Assembly (NCBI RefSeq): GCF_002855495.1
Contig: NZ_PKRO01000001.1
Coordinates: forward strand, 154,010-218,009
Reading direction: 5' to 3'
Length of the DNA: 64,000 bases
From: Porphyrobacter sp. TH134
GTDB lineage: Bacteria; Pseudomonadota; Alphaproteobacteria; Sphingomonadales; Sphingomonadaceae
Shown: positions 1 to 9,099 of the stretch, in pieces
How positions within the stretch are numbered: the first letter of the stretch is position 1
How the letters are laid out: every line of letters starts with the position of its first letter
Made by a program: the position numbers and the translations under genes
Notes under the pieces: model-generated
What the model was told of the DNA's origin: nothing
The model's input: the letters and a program-made list of their open reading frames with translations, nothing else
Database searches by the model: none

Positions 1-450
1 AAGCGCGAAGAACGCACCACGGAAGGCGGGCTGGATGCAGCAGGCATGCACAACACGCTGGCCCCGATTGCCGAGGAATTGCGGGCTGCGGGCATCCGCG
101 TATCGCTGTTTATCGAAGCGGACGAGCGGCAATTGGACGCCGCCCTGCGGCTCGGCGCGCCGGTGGTGGAGTTCCACACGGGCGAATATGCCCACGCCGC
201 GCTGGATGGCGACGGTGCCAAAGTGGAGCGCGAACTGCGCCGCATCACCGACATGGCCGCTCTCGCCGCCAAGAACGGGATCGAGGCCCACGCAGGCCAC
301 GGCCTCACCTTTGAGAATGTCCAGCCCATCGCTGCCATCCCGCAAATCGCCGAACTCAACATCGGCCACTACCTGATTGGCGAGGCGGTGTTCGTCGGCC
401 TTGAGAACGCGATCCGCCGGATGCGCGAATTGATGGATGAAGTGCGCTGA
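1..450 (+). CDS. pdxJ: Pyridoxine 5'-phosphate synthase, 5'-truncated
   Basis: Only the C-terminal 149 codons are present; the reading frame is open from base 1, so the start lies left of the window. PdxJ condenses 1-deoxyxylulose 5-phosphate with 3-amino-2-oxopropyl phosphate to make pyridoxine 5'-phosphate (vitamin B6) in the cytoplasm. The opening residues REERTTEGGLDAAG, then VEFHTGEYA, HAGHGLTFENV and a C-terminal NIGHYLIGEAVFVGLENAI stretch follow the PdxJ TIM-barrel pattern, including the late phosphate-binding glycine loops. The gene precedes acpS by about 400 bases, the pdxJ-acpS order common in proteobacteria. The family call is firm; nothing can be said about its start or promoter. 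Confidence 0.95.
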   Translation, partial: KREERTTEGGLDAAGMHNTLAPIAEELRAAGIRVSLFIEADERQLDAALRLGAPVVEFHTGEYAHAALDGDGAKVERELRRITDMAALAAKNGIEAHAGHGLTFENVQPIAAIPQIAELNIGHYLIGEAVFVGLENAIRRMRELMDEVR

Positions 451-461
451 ACCAGCCTGAC

Positions 462-731
462 TTGCCTACCCTGTCCGGTGAACAGAAGCGCTGGGCCTTC
501 GGCGCGGCTGCGCTGTTCCTGCTGGCCGTGGGCTTCCTCGGCTTTGCGCTGAATGCGCAGGTTATGGTGGTGTTTGCGGTGGGCTGGCTGGCGCTGATGA
601 TTTTCGGCTTTGTCGGCGCGCTCAAGATGGCCAAGGGCGATTTTGCGCATCCGCTGTTCAAATCGCAGGTGATGCTGCACGTGATTGCGCTGGCGCTGCT
701 GGCGGCGGTGGTTGCGAGGGCGCTTCCTTGA
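462..731 (+). CDS. Small membrane protein of unknown function
   Basis: An 89-residue protein with three hydrophobic segments, at about residues 13-33, 35-55 and 68-86, so probably a three-pass inner-membrane protein. I do not recognise a family. It begins 11 bases after the pdxJ stop, and the only nearby start in frame is TTG at 462 (the frame is open back to a TGA at 438-440), so the start is uncertain. Its position between pdxJ and acpS suggests co-transcription with them but gives no clue to its job. That it is coding at all is inferred from the membrane-like composition and tight spacing. Confidence 0.6.
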   Translation: MPTLSGEQKRWAFGAAALFLLAVGFLGFALNAQVMVVFAVGWLALMIFGFVGALKMAKGDFAHPLFKSQVMLHVIALALLAAVVARALP

Positions 732-855
732 TTACGCTTGCCGTCCGGCGAGCGATATCCTCGCTCATTCGGCCTGACGTCCGCATCGCTGCGGGCGGCC
801 AGTCGGCCTTGCAGTCGCTGCGCGCCCGTGCCAGCGCAGTGTTTGGAGTAGTCTG

Positions 856-1257
856 TTGATTATCGGCATGGGCTCCGACCTCTGCAATATCGAGCGGATC
901 GCCAATTCGCTCGCCCGTTATGGCGAGCGGTTCGAGAACCGCGTTTTCACCGCCACTGAAATCGCCAAGGCCCGCCGCCGCCCCTTCACCATTGCGGGCA
1001 CTTACGCGAAACGCTTCGCCGCCAAGGAAGCTTTCAGCAAGGCCGTGGGCACGGGGTTCAGGCGCGGCGTGTTCATGAAGGACATCGGCGTGGTTAACGC
1101 CCCATCGGGTGCCCCCACCCTCGCCCTGACCGGCGGGGCGGCTTTGCGACTTGAAGAAATGGTCCCGACAGGCCATGAGGCTCGCATCCATCTGACCCTC
1201 ACCGATGATCACCCCTGGGCGCAGGCCTTTGTGATCATCGAAGCCATCCCTCTGTGA
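856..1257 (+). CDS. acpS: Holo-[acyl-carrier-protein] synthase
   Basis: AcpS transfers 4'-phosphopantetheine from CoA to the serine of apo acyl carrier protein, activating fatty-acid synthesis. The 133-residue length fits. The N-terminal IIGMGSDL carries the Mg2+-binding Asp, and [11 protein letters not shown] carries the second metal/CoA-binding Glu. The start is a TTG at 856: a GGAG at 845-848 sits 7 bases upstream, and the protein must begin just before the conserved IIG strand. The next ATG (codon 5) would cut into this strand. The lepB gene follows 13 bases downstream, so the two are probably co-transcribed. Confidence 0.95.
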   Translation: MIIGMGSDLCNIERIANSLARYGERFENRVFTATEIAKARRRPFTIAGTYAKRFAAKEAFSKAVGTGFRRGVFMKDIGVVNAPSGAPTLALTGGAALRLEEMVPTGHEARIHLTLTDDHPWAQAFVIIEAIPL

Positions 1258-1270
1258 AGCGGCCCTCTCC

Positions 1271-2143
1271 ATGGCATCCATCGATACCCCGCACCCGGCT
1301 GATACGTCCGATACGGTCAACTGGCTCGCCGAAATCCGCGGGCTGGCCCTTATGCTGCTGGCGGTCCTGGCGTTCCACAGCCTGGTGGCCAAGCCGTTCT
1401 ACATCCCTTCCACCTCGATGATGCCGACCCTGTGGGTGGGCGACCGGCTGGTGGTGAGCAAGTATCCTTACGGCTGGTCCTGGGCCTCGGCGAGCTTTCA
1501 CCTGCTGCCCCGGTCGAGCACGCGGATCTGGCCCGCGACCCCGGAATATGGCGACATCGTGATCCCCGTCCACCCGGTGCGCGACGAGGATTACATCAAG
1601 CGCGTGGTCGCTTTGCCGGGCGATACGATCGAAGTGCGCGGCGGACAGATCATCCTCAACGGCACGCCGATCAAGCGCGAGGTGGTGCCCCCGGTGCGCC
1701 TGCCGTTTGAACCGGAATTGCTGTGCAAGGGCAGCCCCTGCCTCGCCGCCTTCGAGGCCTTTCGCAAGACCGGCCCCGACGGGCGCGACTATTTCGACCC
1801 GCCGACCTGGCGCGAAACCCTGCCCAATGGCGCGACCTATCTGACCATTGATTACATGGACCAAAGCCTCGACAATTACGGCCCCTACACCGTCCCGGCC
1901 GACAGCGTCTTCGTGATGGGCGACAACCGCGACCAAAGCGCCGATAGCCGCGCGGCCGCAATCGAGAACGGTCTGGGCGATGGCGTGCCGCTGGCCAATA
2001 TCGGCGGACGGGCCGAATTCATTACCTTCAGCCTTGATGGATCGACCACCTGGAACCCGGCGAGCTGGTTCACCAGCCTGCGCGGCGACCGCGCATGGAC
2101 GACCCTGCGCCCGCCGCTGGCCGAAGGTGCAGCGGCCAAATGA
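1271..2143 (+). CDS. lepB: Signal peptidase I
   Basis: Membrane-bound serine protease that removes signal peptides from exported proteins. There is one N-terminal membrane segment at about residues 24-40. The catalytic serine is S49 in PSTSMMPT and the general-base lysine is K110 in DYIKRVVALPGD; the last conserved box, MGDNRDQSADSR, is at about 216-227. The 290-residue length suits the alphaproteobacterial form, with a roughly 60-residue insertion between the boxes that includes two cysteines (about 152 and 157). In many relatives acpS-lepB is followed by rnc and era; here a DUF3089 gene and ruvX follow instead. Confidence 0.95.
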   Translation: MASIDTPHPADTSDTVNWLAEIRGLALMLLAVLAFHSLVAKPFYIPSTSMMPTLWVGDRLVVSKYPYGWSWASASFHLLPRSSTRIWPATPEYGDIVIPVHPVRDEDYIKRVVALPGDTIEVRGGQIILNGTPIKREVVPPVRLPFEPELLCKGSPCLAAFEAFRKTGPDGRDYFDPPTWRETLPNGATYLTIDYMDQSLDNYGPYTVPADSVFVMGDNRDQSADSRAAAIENGLGDGVPLANIGGRAEFITFSLDGSTTWNPASWFTSLRGDRAWTTLRPPLAEGAAAK

Positions 2144-2163
2144 GCTGAGGCACCGCACCAAAA

Positions 2164-3309
2164 ATGGCCCGCAAGTTTCTCTATTTCGTCGCTTTGTGCA
2201 TCATTGTGGTGATCGCGGGTGCATTTTTGCTCGCGCGCTTTCCGAACGAGCTCACGCGGCTGGCGATGGTGCCATCGTCCGACTTTGCACCAGTCGCGCC
2301 GCTTGAAGCCAATGCCTATCAGGACCCCGCTCTGTGGTATTCGCGCCCCGGCATCGGGACCAGCGATCCATCGCGCTGGCAACCCGCCTTTGCGGCCGGC
2401 AGCGATCCTGCGCCTACGCCAACCCCGCCCGCCGAGCGGTTTGCGGTCTTCTTTGTCCACCCGACCAGCTATCTCAACCGCTCGAACTGGAACGCCCCGC
2501 TCGCCAATGGCGGCGATCCCGAGGCTGAACGCGTCGCGCGCATTTATCTGCGCGGCATGGCCAGCCCGTTCAACGCGGCGAGCGAAATCTGGGCGCCGCG
2601 CTACCGCCAGGCCACGATGGGCGCGTTCCTGACCGACGCGCCTGAAGGCAAGCAGGCGGTCGATGCCGCCTATGCCGATGTGCGCGAGGCCTATCGCTAT
2701 TTCCTGTCATCGGTCGATCCGGCGCTGCCCATCGTGCTGGCCGGCCATTCGCAAGGCGCGCTGCATCTGAAGCGCCTGCTGGCGGAAGAAGTGCAAGGCT
2801 CTCCCGCTGCGGCGCGGCTGGCGGCAGCCTACATCATCGGCTGGCCGGTTTCGGTCGAACACGATCTGCCTGTTATCGGCTTTCCCCCTTGCGCGGTGCC
2901 AGCGCAGACCGGGTGCATTATCAGCTGGTCCAGCTTTGCCGAACCGGCCGATCCGGCACTGGTGCTGGAAGCCTATGGCTCAGCGCCCGCGCTTGATGGC
3001 GATAAGCCCGGCCGCAGCGCGATGCTGTGCACCAACCCGTTGACCGGGATGGTCGGCGGCGCTGCGCCCGCCAGTGCGAACCTTGGTACGCTGGTGCCCG
3101 AAGACAGCATGGAAAAGGGCGAATTGGTGCCGGGTCTGGTGCCCGCCCGCTGCGATGCGCGCGGCCTGTTGCTGATCGGCGCACCGCCGGAAATGGGCAG
3201 CTACGTCCTGCCCGGCAACAACTACCACGTTTACGATCTGCCGCTGTTCTGGGCGAACACCAAGGCTGACGTAACCCGGCGGATCGCAGCGTGGCAGAAA
3301 CAGCCCTGA
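2164..3309 (+). CDS. DUF3089 family alpha/beta-hydrolase-like protein
   Basis: 381 residues with an N-terminal membrane segment or uncleaved signal at about residues 5-25, then an alpha/beta-hydrolase-like domain. FVHPTSYLNRSNW (about 97-109) and VLAGHSQGAL (191-200, putative nucleophile S196) match the DUF3089 family, whose substrate is unknown. The protein is probably anchored in the inner membrane with its domain in the periplasm. It begins 20 bases after lepB, and its end overlaps the ruvX start by 19 bases. The likely catalytic serine elbow is visible; the acid and histidine cannot be assigned with confidence. Confidence 0.85.
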   Translation: MARKFLYFVALCIIVVIAGAFLLARFPNELTRLAMVPSSDFAPVAPLEANAYQDPALWYSRPGIGTSDPSRWQPAFAAGSDPAPTPTPPAERFAVFFVHPTSYLNRSNWNAPLANGGDPEAERVARIYLRGMASPFNAASEIWAPRYRQATMGAFLTDAPEGKQAVDAAYADVREAYRYFLSSVDPALPIVLAGHSQGALHLKRLLAEEVQGSPAAARLAAAYIIGWPVSVEHDLPVIGFPPCAVPAQTGCIISWSSFAEPADPALVLEAYGSAPALDGDKPGRSAMLCTNPLTGMVGGAAPASANLGTLVPEDSMEKGELVPGLVPARCDARGLLLIGAPPEMGSYVLPGNNYHVYDLPLFWANTKADVTRRIAAWQKQP

Positions 3310-3776
3310 TCTTTGAAGATGCGCGCGGGTTTGGCAGCGCGCTCGGAGAGGGCGGCGTGCTGCTTGGCCTTGACCTTGGCACCAAGACGCTGGGCACCGC
3401 CCTGTGCGATGCCGGATGGCGCTTTGCCACCAACAACACCACCATTCAGCGCGGCAAGTGGGGCCGGGACCGCGAGACCCTCGCCGCACTGATCCAGGCC
3501 CGAAGCGTGCGCGGGATCGTGCTCGGTCTCCCGCGCAACATGGACGGCTCCGAAGGTCCGCGCGCACAGGCCTCGCGCGCCTATGCCCGCAATTGCGCTG
3601 AGGCTTTCGGCCTGCCGCTGCTGCTGTGGGACGAACGCTGGTCAACCCAGGCCGCCGAAGCCGCGATGATCGGGCAGGACATGAGCCGCGCCAAACGCGC
3701 CGCCGCTATCGACGCTCATGCCGCAGCGGTGATTCTGCAAGGCGCGATCGACCGGCTGGCAGGGGGCGTGCTGTAA
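3291..3776 (+). CDS. ruvX: Holliday junction resolvase-like YqgF/RuvX
   Basis: RNase H-fold protein of the YqgF family, implicated in 16S pre-rRNA 5'-end maturation and also described as a putative Holliday junction resolvase. LGLDLGTKTLGTAL (about 25-38) holds the first acidic metal ligand, GLPRNMDGSEGPRAQ follows, and LWDERWST holds the next acidic residue. The 161-residue length is slightly longer than usual because of an N-terminal extension of about 20 residues. The start is GTG at 3291, inside the end of the upstream DUF3089 gene. A tiny membrane protein starts at the base immediately after the stop. Confidence 0.93.
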   Translation: MAETALIFEDARGFGSALGEGGVLLGLDLGTKTLGTALCDAGWRFATNNTTIQRGKWGRDRETLAALIQARSVRGIVLGLPRNMDGSEGPRAQASRAYARNCAEAFGLPLLLWDERWSTQAAEAAMIGQDMSRAKRAAAIDAHAAAVILQGAIDRLAGGVL

Positions 3777-3941
3777 GTGATCGAGGATGCCGCCGGGATA
3801 GCGATAGAAGCATTGGGGGAGCTTGGTTCACTTGCCGACTCCTCGACCCGCAGGAGGCGACGGACCGGTTGCGGCTGGTTGGCCCTGATCGGGACAATCG
3901 TTGTTCTGATCGCCGTCGGCGTGGCCCTGCTGAGCAACTGA
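3777..3941 (+). CDS. 54-residue single-pass membrane protein, unknown
   Basis: A short frame starting with GTG directly after the ruvX TAA. It encodes an acidic, uncharged-to-negative N-terminus, then a run of five arginines (about residues 26-30) and one strong hydrophobic segment (about 35-53) ending LLSN. The Arg cluster before the membrane segment obeys the positive-inside rule and predicts a single-pass inner-membrane peptide with its N-terminus in the cytoplasm. Translational coupling with ruvX is likely because no bases separate them. I know of no family. Coding status is inferred from the membrane design and the perfect junction. Confidence 0.55.
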   Translation: MIEDAAGIAIEALGELGSLADSSTRRRRRTGCGWLALIGTIVVLIAVGVALLSN

Positions 3942-3996
3942 AGCGCGTGCGCCCCTGCAAGAAATAAACGATTGTGCGCCAAGCGCCCCCGCCCCT

Positions 3997-4488
3997 ATGC
4001 ACCCCACCATGACCACGCCCCCTGCCCGGTTCGACGCACGCGAAGCCTCGCGCTGGTTCTTCCGCCACGGCCATACCGGTTGGCTCGGCCTCAAATTCGC
4101 CGATCAAGGCGAGAATTGGGTCGAGCTGGAACTGCCGTGGCGCGAAGATCTGCTTGGCGACCGCAGCAGCCCGGTGCTTGCCTCCGGCCCCATCATCAGC
4201 CTGATGGACATGGCCAGCGGCATGGCGATCTGGCAGACGGCGGGCAGTTTCAATCCCGTGGCCACGCTCGATCTCAGGGTCGATTACCAGCGCCCCGCGC
4301 GCGAACGGGCGAGCGTGCGCGGACGGGTGGAATGCTATCGGCGCACGCGCTCTGCCGCTTTTGTCCGCGGCATTGCGCATGATGGCGATCCCGACGATCC
4401 GGTCGCCCATGTCGCCGGCGTGTTCATGACCATTGGCGCAGACCCGCGCGAGGGCAATCCGGCGGTGCAGGGGAAAACCGATGTCTGA
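3997..4488 (+). CDS. PaaI-family hotdog-fold thioesterase
   Basis: A 163-residue protein with a hotdog (4HBT) fold of the PaaI type, which hydrolyses acyl- or aryl-CoA thioesters. The segment ASGPIISLMDMASGMAIW (about 66-83) fits the hot-dog helix, where an Asp or Glu acts in catalysis, followed by ATLDLRVDYQRPA, the usual core strand. The start could also be the ATG four codons further in (4009). Its end overlaps the next thioesterase gene by 8 bases, so the two are translationally coupled and may form a heteromeric pair. The substrate is unknown. Confidence 0.85.
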   Translation: MHPTMTTPPARFDAREASRWFFRHGHTGWLGLKFADQGENWVELELPWREDLLGDRSSPVLASGPIISLMDMASGMAIWQTAGSFNPVATLDLRVDYQRPARERASVRGRVECYRRTRSAAFVRGIAHDGDPDDPVAHVAGVFMTIGADPREGNPAVQGKTDV

Positions 4489-4876
4489 GGGTGTGGAACT
4501 GCCCGCCTATGCCCGCTCGCTCGGGATTGTCGCGACCGGCACGCACGAGGCGGGGATGCCGGTGCTCACCGTGGATTTCGGGCCTACGGTTGAAGGGCGC
4601 CCGCAGCATTTTCACGGCGGCGCAACCGCCGGATTGCTGGAAAATGCAGGCTACGCCGCGCTGCGCACCGCATTGCTTGCAGCGGGACGCGATCCGCAAC
4701 TCAAGCCGATCAACATCACCGTCCAATACCTTGCTGCGGGCAAATCGCAGGCGAGCTTTGCAGCCGGGCGCATCACCCGGCTGGGGCGCCGCAATGCCAA
4801 CATCACCGTCGAAGCCTGGCAGACCGACCGCTCCCGCCCGATTGCGACGGCAGTGATGAATATCCTGATGGTTTAA
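4481..4876 (+). CDS. PaaI-family hotdog-fold thioesterase (second of a pair)
   Basis: 131 residues from the ATG at 4481, preceded by an AGGGG about 8 bases upstream; an upstream in-frame start at 4433 exists but would lie deep inside the previous gene. HFHGGATAGLLENAGYAAL is the hotdog helix with the HGG motif typical of PaaI-like thioesterases, followed by a KPINITVQYLAAG strand. The preceding gene encodes a diverged paralogue, so this looks like an ancient tandem duplication. The stop codon overlaps the stop of the convergent penicillin-binding protein gene by 4 bases. Confidence 0.85.
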   Translation: MSEGVELPAYARSLGIVATGTHEAGMPVLTVDFGPTVEGRPQHFHGGATAGLLENAGYAALRTALLAAGRDPQLKPINITVQYLAAGKSQASFAAGRITRLGRRNANITVEAWQTDRSRPIATAVMNILMV

Positions 4877-7068
4877 GGCGGATCGACCGGCGTGGGCGAT
4901 GCCGAGGGTTGCACGGCTACCCCTTGGCCGTCGACCCGTACTTCAACCGGTGCGCCGTCCTGCCGGATTGTCACGCCCGCCCCGTCGATGCTGATGCTCG
5001 CGCCGTCCTGCCCCAGCGGAATTTGCTCCCCTTCAAGCACATCAAGCGGCTGGACCGGTCCTTGGGGATCGGGCGACGTTTCCACCTTGGGAGCAGGCGC
5101 GGCTTCAACCTTGAGCGCACCGCGCATGAAATCGCGCCAGATGCGCGCGGGCGTGCTGCCGCCGGTCACACCGTTCAGCGGCGTGTTGTCATCATTGCCG
5201 ACCCACACGCCCACCACCAGATCCCCGGCATAGCCGACGAACAGCGCATCGCGGTAATCCTGCGTGGTGCCGGTCTTGCCGAAATTGGCAATCGGCAACA
5301 CGGCATTGCGCCCCGTCCCGCGGTTGATCGCGGCGCGCAGCATGCCTTCCAGATCGTCGTGGGTGGACGAGGACATCGAACCCTTTCGGGTTGTCAGCCA
5401 TTCCCACCAGCCCGGCTCGCCCCGTGCAAAGGCGTGGGGTTCGACCGGGTATTCGTTCGCCGCGATCCCGGCATAGGCTGCCGTCAGCTCCATCAGGGTC
5501 ATCGATGATGTGCCCAGCGCAAGGCTCGGGTCGCCTTCGGTCATGGGCGCGGTGATGCCGAGGCGGCGGGCGGTGCGGATCACCTTGTCGCTGCCCACCG
5601 CCTGAAGCAACCGGACAGCTGCCACATTGCTCGACTGGGCAAAGGCATCTTCGAGCGTGATCTGGTCCGAATACTGTTCGCGCGCGTTCTTGGGCCGATA
5701 GCTGCCTTGGGTGATCGGCGTATTGGGAATGGTGTCGTCCGGTTCCCACCCGGCTTCCAGCGCGGTCAGATAGACAAACGTCTTGAAGGTCGATCCCGGC
5801 TGGCGGCGGGCCTGCGTGGCGCGGTTGAAGGGCGAGGCGCTGTAATCGCGCCCGCCCACCATGGCCACCACCTCGCCATTGCGGCGCATCGCCACCAGCG
5901 CGACCTGCGCGCCGCCCTTGTTCGGCCCAAGCGGCGCGCGCGCAACGATCCGGCTGGCGAGCGCTTGCAACCGCGAGTCCAGCGTGGTGGTGAGCACCGC
6001 CTTGGAATAGCCCGCCTCCATCCCCTCACGCGCCAGCGGCAGCGCCCAGTCGGCAAAATAGGTACCGGTGGGCAGGTTATCGTCGCGCGTTCGCACATCG
6101 ATGCGCGGATCGGGCAGCGCGGCGGCCTCGGCCGCGGTGAGGTAGCCTTCGTCGACCATCGAACCGATGACCAGTTCCATGCGCTTCTTCGCCTTGTCGT
6201 AATGCTTGGTCGGAGCATAGCGCGACGGGGCTTGCAACAACCCGGCCAGCATCGCGGCCTGTTCGGGGCGCAATTTTTCCGGCTGGCGGTAGAAATAATG
6301 CAACGACGCCGCGCGCAAACCATACTGGTTGTCGCCGAAATAGGCGTTCGACAGATAGCGTTCGAGGATCTCGTCCTTGGTCAGCCAGCTTTCCAGCCAG
6401 ATCGCAATCAGCGCCTCACGCGCCTTGCGGCTCAGCGATTGTTCGGGCGTCAGAAAGGTGAACTTGGCAAGCTGCTGGGTGATCGTCGACCCCCCGCCAT
6501 ATCCCGTCCACGCGGCCCGGGCGATCCCGCGCGGATCGATGCCCCAGTGCGAATAGAACCGCCGGTCCTCGATCGCGAGGAAGGCCTGCACCACATGCGG
6601 CGGCAAGTCGGCGACTTTGACCGGAGCTTCAACCACCGCCCCCTGCCGCGCAATCGGCGTGCCATCGCTGGCCAGCAGCGTAACCTGCGGCGGGGCGATG
6701 GGTTCAAGGCTTTTGGAGAGCGGCGCGGTGATCAGCAACCAGCTGACCAGCAGAGCGAAGATGGCCGCAAACGCCATCGCGGCCCGCCCGGCCCACCACC
6801 ACCGGGAACGCACCCGCCAGTAATCGCGCTGCCACCAGCGCAACCTGCGCTTTTCAGCGACATCCAGCGCCTCGTCGATCCCGGCCAGCTTTGCGTCCCA
6901 CGCGGCAAAATCTGGCGTGCCGGAAACGCGCGGGCGCGGCGCGTCATCATCGTCATCCTCATCGAGCGGACGGGCTGATTCGTAGAGCGCGAAATACTCC
7001 GCGGGCGCGCCATCGGGCTCCGAAGCGCCGGCGCGCGAGCTTTTCCAGAATCGGTCGAACAGCACCAT
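4873..7068 (-). CDS. Class A penicillin-binding protein 1A
   Basis: Bifunctional peptidoglycan glycosyltransferase/DD-transpeptidase of 731 residues. A cytoplasmic tail with a run of acidic residues (37-42) precedes one membrane segment (about 96-117). The GT51 domain has its catalytic Glu in AIEDRRFYSHWG (E167) and the GGSTITQQLAKF box (192-203). The transpeptidase has the active serine in PGSTFK (S426, K429), SSN (479-481) and KTGT (598-601). The C-terminus is a Pro-rich low-complexity tail. It polymerises and cross-links the wall in the periplasm. cobS lies 49 bases upstream on the same strand, probably without functional linkage. Confidence 0.95.
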   Translation of the reverse strand: MVLFDRFWKSSRAGASEPDGAPAEYFALYESARPLDEDDDDDAPRPRVSGTPDFAAWDAKLAGIDEALDVAEKRRLRWWQRDYWRVRSRWWWAGRAAMAFAAIFALLVSWLLITAPLSKSLEPIAPPQVTLLASDGTPIARQGAVVEAPVKVADLPPHVVQAFLAIEDRRFYSHWGIDPRGIARAAWTGYGGGSTITQQLAKFTFLTPEQSLSRKAREALIAIWLESWLTKDEILERYLSNAYFGDNQYGLRAASLHYFYRQPEKLRPEQAAMLAGLLQAPSRYAPTKHYDKAKKRMELVIGSMVDEGYLTAAEAAALPDPRIDVRTRDDNLPTGTYFADWALPLAREGMEAGYSKAVLTTTLDSRLQALASRIVARAPLGPNKGGAQVALVAMRRNGEVVAMVGGRDYSASPFNRATQARRQPGSTFKTFVYLTALEAGWEPDDTIPNTPITQGSYRPKNAREQYSDQITLEDAFAQSSNVAAVRLLQAVGSDKVIRTARRLGITAPMTEGDPSLALGTSSMTLMELTAAYAGIAANEYPVEPHAFARGEPGWWEWLTTRKGSMSSSTHDDLEGMLRAAINRGTGRNAVLPIANFGKTGTTQDYRDALFVGYAGDLVVGVWVGNDDNTPLNGVTGGSTPARIWRDFMRGALKVEAAPAPKVETSPDPQGPVQPLDVLEGEQIPLGQDGASISIDGAGVTIRQDGAPVEVRVDGQGVAVQPSASPTPVDPP

Positions 7069-7117
7069 CTCGGACGCTGTGTTACCAGCCTAGAACACTT
7101 GCCCGCAAGCGCCTTGG

Positions 7118-8107
7118 TTAACGCTTCTTCGCCGCGCCTTCGGGAAGGTCTTCGCCAAACACCCGCTGGTAGTATTCGGCCACCAGGGTGCGCTCTGCCT
7201 CGTCGCATTTGTTGAGGAAGCTGAGGCGGAAAGCAAAACCAACGGACTTGAAGATCGCTGCGTTCTGCGCCCAGGTGATAACCGTGCGCGGGCTCATCAC
7301 CGTCGAGATGTCGCCGTTGATAAAGCCCTGCCGGGTCAATTCGGCAACCTTGACCATATCCGCAATCAGCTTGTCATCGGCCTCAGGCGCCTTGGACTTG
7401 ACGATCTGCTGTTCGACGGCGGGCGCCAGATAATTGAGCGCGACGACCACGTTCCAGCGGTCCATCTGCGCCTGATTGATCGCCTGCGTGCCGTGATACA
7501 GGCCCGAGGTGTCGCCAAGGCCGACGGTGTTGGTGGTCGCAAACAGCCGGAACCACGGGTTTGGCGTGATGACGCGGTTCTGATCGAGCAGCGTCAACCG
7601 GCCATCGAATTCGAGAATGCGCTGGATCACGAACATGACGTCGGGGCGGCCCGCGTCATATTCGTCGAAGGTCAGCGCCACCGGGTGCTGGAGCGCCCAC
7701 GGCAGAATGCCTTCCTTGAACTCGGTGACCTGCAACCCGTCCTTCAGCACGATCGCATCCCGCCCGACCAGATCGATGCGGCTGATATGCGCATCAAGGT
7801 TCACGCGGATCGAGGGCCAGTTAAGGCGCGCTGCGACCTGTTCGATATGGGTCGACTTGCCCGTGCCGTGATAGCCCTGCACCATCACCCGGCGATTGTG
7901 GGCAAAGCCTGCGAGGATCGCCAGCGTGGTATCCGGATCGAACACATAGGCGCCATCGGCCTCGGGCACGTGCTCCGAGGCTTGCGTGAAAGCGGGCACC
8001 TGCCAATCGACATCAATGCCGAAGACCTCACGGACATCGACGGTGGTGTCGGGCTGACTGGGCATGGCGTGTTCGCCGGTGACATTGTTCTTGGAGGGTG
8101 CAGTCAT
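7118..8107 (-). CDS. cobS: Cobaltochelatase CobS subunit (AAA+ ATPase)
   Basis: A 329-residue MoxR/CobS-type AAA+ ATPase. Walker A is GYHGTGKST (78-86) and Walker B is LTFDEYDAG (145-153). It matches the aerobic cobaltochelatase CobS, which with CobT and CobN inserts Co2+ into hydrogenobyrinic acid a,c-diamide. An internal ATG at codon 15 (8065) is an alternative start. In many alphaproteobacteria cobT follows cobS directly and dnaJ/bolA lie near; here dnaJ and bolA are within 2.3 kb but cobT is absent downstream, where a penicillin-binding protein gene sits. CobS homologues also occur outside cobalamin synthesis, so its role depends on whether cobT/cobN exist elsewhere. Confidence 0.9.
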   Translation of the reverse strand: MTAPSKNNVTGEHAMPSQPDTTVDVREVFGIDVDWQVPAFTQASEHVPEADGAYVFDPDTTLAILAGFAHNRRVMVQGYHGTGKSTHIEQVAARLNWPSIRVNLDAHISRIDLVGRDAIVLKDGLQVTEFKEGILPWALQHPVALTFDEYDAGRPDVMFVIQRILEFDGRLTLLDQNRVITPNPWFRLFATTNTVGLGDTSGLYHGTQAINQAQMDRWNVVVALNYLAPAVEQQIVKSKAPEADDKLIADMVKVAELTRQGFINGDISTVMSPRTVITWAQNAAIFKSVGFAFRLSFLNKCDEAERTLVAEYYQRVFGEDLPEGAAKKR

Positions 8108-8236
8108 CGTGGGTTTCGGTTAGAGCGCAAGTCGCTCGCCTGCAAGCAGTGGTTTGCGGCAGATGGCTGGCAAATTGGCCAGCCTGTCGCTCCCCGCCCG
8201 TTTCACTCTGCCCGCATCGTGCCTATATCCTCTGGC

Positions 8237-9076
8237 ATGCCCGATCCCGTCGAATCGCTGCGCCTCAAACTGGTTTCACAGGTGCGCGGAGTGTTTCACG
8301 ATGCGAGCAAAGGGCAAACCCCGACGCCGCCCTCCGACGAGGCCCTGTTTGCGCGCGACACCCCGATCCGGCAGGTGCATGCCGACATCGTCGGGATGAT
8401 GACCGGCGGCGTGCGCGCGCTGCTGCTCCAGATGCTCCACCCCCATGCGTTGCAGGGCGTGCTCGATCATTCCAACTTCCGCGAGGATATGCACGGACGG
8501 CTGCAACGCACCGCGCGGTTCATTGCGGTCACCACCTTCGGCCACCGCGATGATGCAATGGCAGCGATTGCGCGGGTCAACCGGATCCATGCCAAGGTCG
8601 GCGGCACTCTGCCGGACGGCACGCGTTATGAAGCGACCAATCCGCGCACGCTGGCATGGGTGCATGTGACCGAGGCGCAGAGCTTTCTGGCAGGCTATAT
8701 CCGCCATGTGCGGCCCACTATGCCGGGGGCCGAGCAGGACGAGTATTACCGCCAGTTCGCCGTCATCGCCCGGATGCTGGGCGCCGATCCGGTGCCGGAA
8801 ACCCGCGCGGAGGCCGACCGGATTTTCCGAGAATTGCGCCATGATCTCAGCGCCTCATCCGCAGCTCGCGAAGTGGCGCAACTGGTGCTCAGCCAGCGAC
8901 CCAAGGGCACACCGCAAGCGGTGCAGGCCATGATTACCGCCGATGCGGTGACAATGCTGCCCGATTGGGCGCGCACCATGTTGCATCTGCAACGTCCGAT
9001 CCTGACCGCGCTGCCCGCCCGCGCGGCAACATGGGGCATGGGCCGCACTCTGCGCTGGGCGTTCCGGCAGACCTGA
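8237..9076 (+). CDS. MpaB-family oxygenase (DUF2236)
   Basis: 279 residues. The start is set at the ATG at 8237; the frame is open much further upstream but would run antisense through cobS. The pattern fits DUF2236/MpaB, a haem-b oxygenase-like family with rubber oxygenase Lcp as a relative: LQMLHPHALQGVLDHSNF (about 58-75) and AWVHVTEAQSFL (about 138-149) hold the conserved histidines likely to act in haem binding. The reaction in this organism is unknown. It is divergent from cobS over a 129-base spacer and is followed 23 bases later by a glutathione S-transferase gene, suggesting a two-gene unit. Confidence 0.85.
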   Translation: MPDPVESLRLKLVSQVRGVFHDASKGQTPTPPSDEALFARDTPIRQVHADIVGMMTGGVRALLLQMLHPHALQGVLDHSNFREDMHGRLQRTARFIAVTTFGHRDDAMAAIARVNRIHAKVGGTLPDGTRYEATNPRTLAWVHVTEAQSFLAGYIRHVRPTMPGAEQDEYYRQFAVIARMLGADPVPETRAEADRIFRELRHDLSASSAAREVAQLVLSQRPKGTPQAVQAMITADAVTMLPDWARTMLHLQRPILTALPARAATWGMGRTLRWAFRQT

Positions 9077-9099
9077 GCCGCTTCGAGGGAGACACAGCG

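Noticed and set aside
728..859. A 43-codon open frame (TTG start) in the spacer before acpS
   Set aside because: No ribosome site, Arg/Ala/Ser-rich sequence without domain or membrane pattern; probably chance in GC-rich DNA.
7493..8236. N-terminal extension of the MpaB-type gene
   Set aside because: Reads antisense through cobS; the family starts near 8237.
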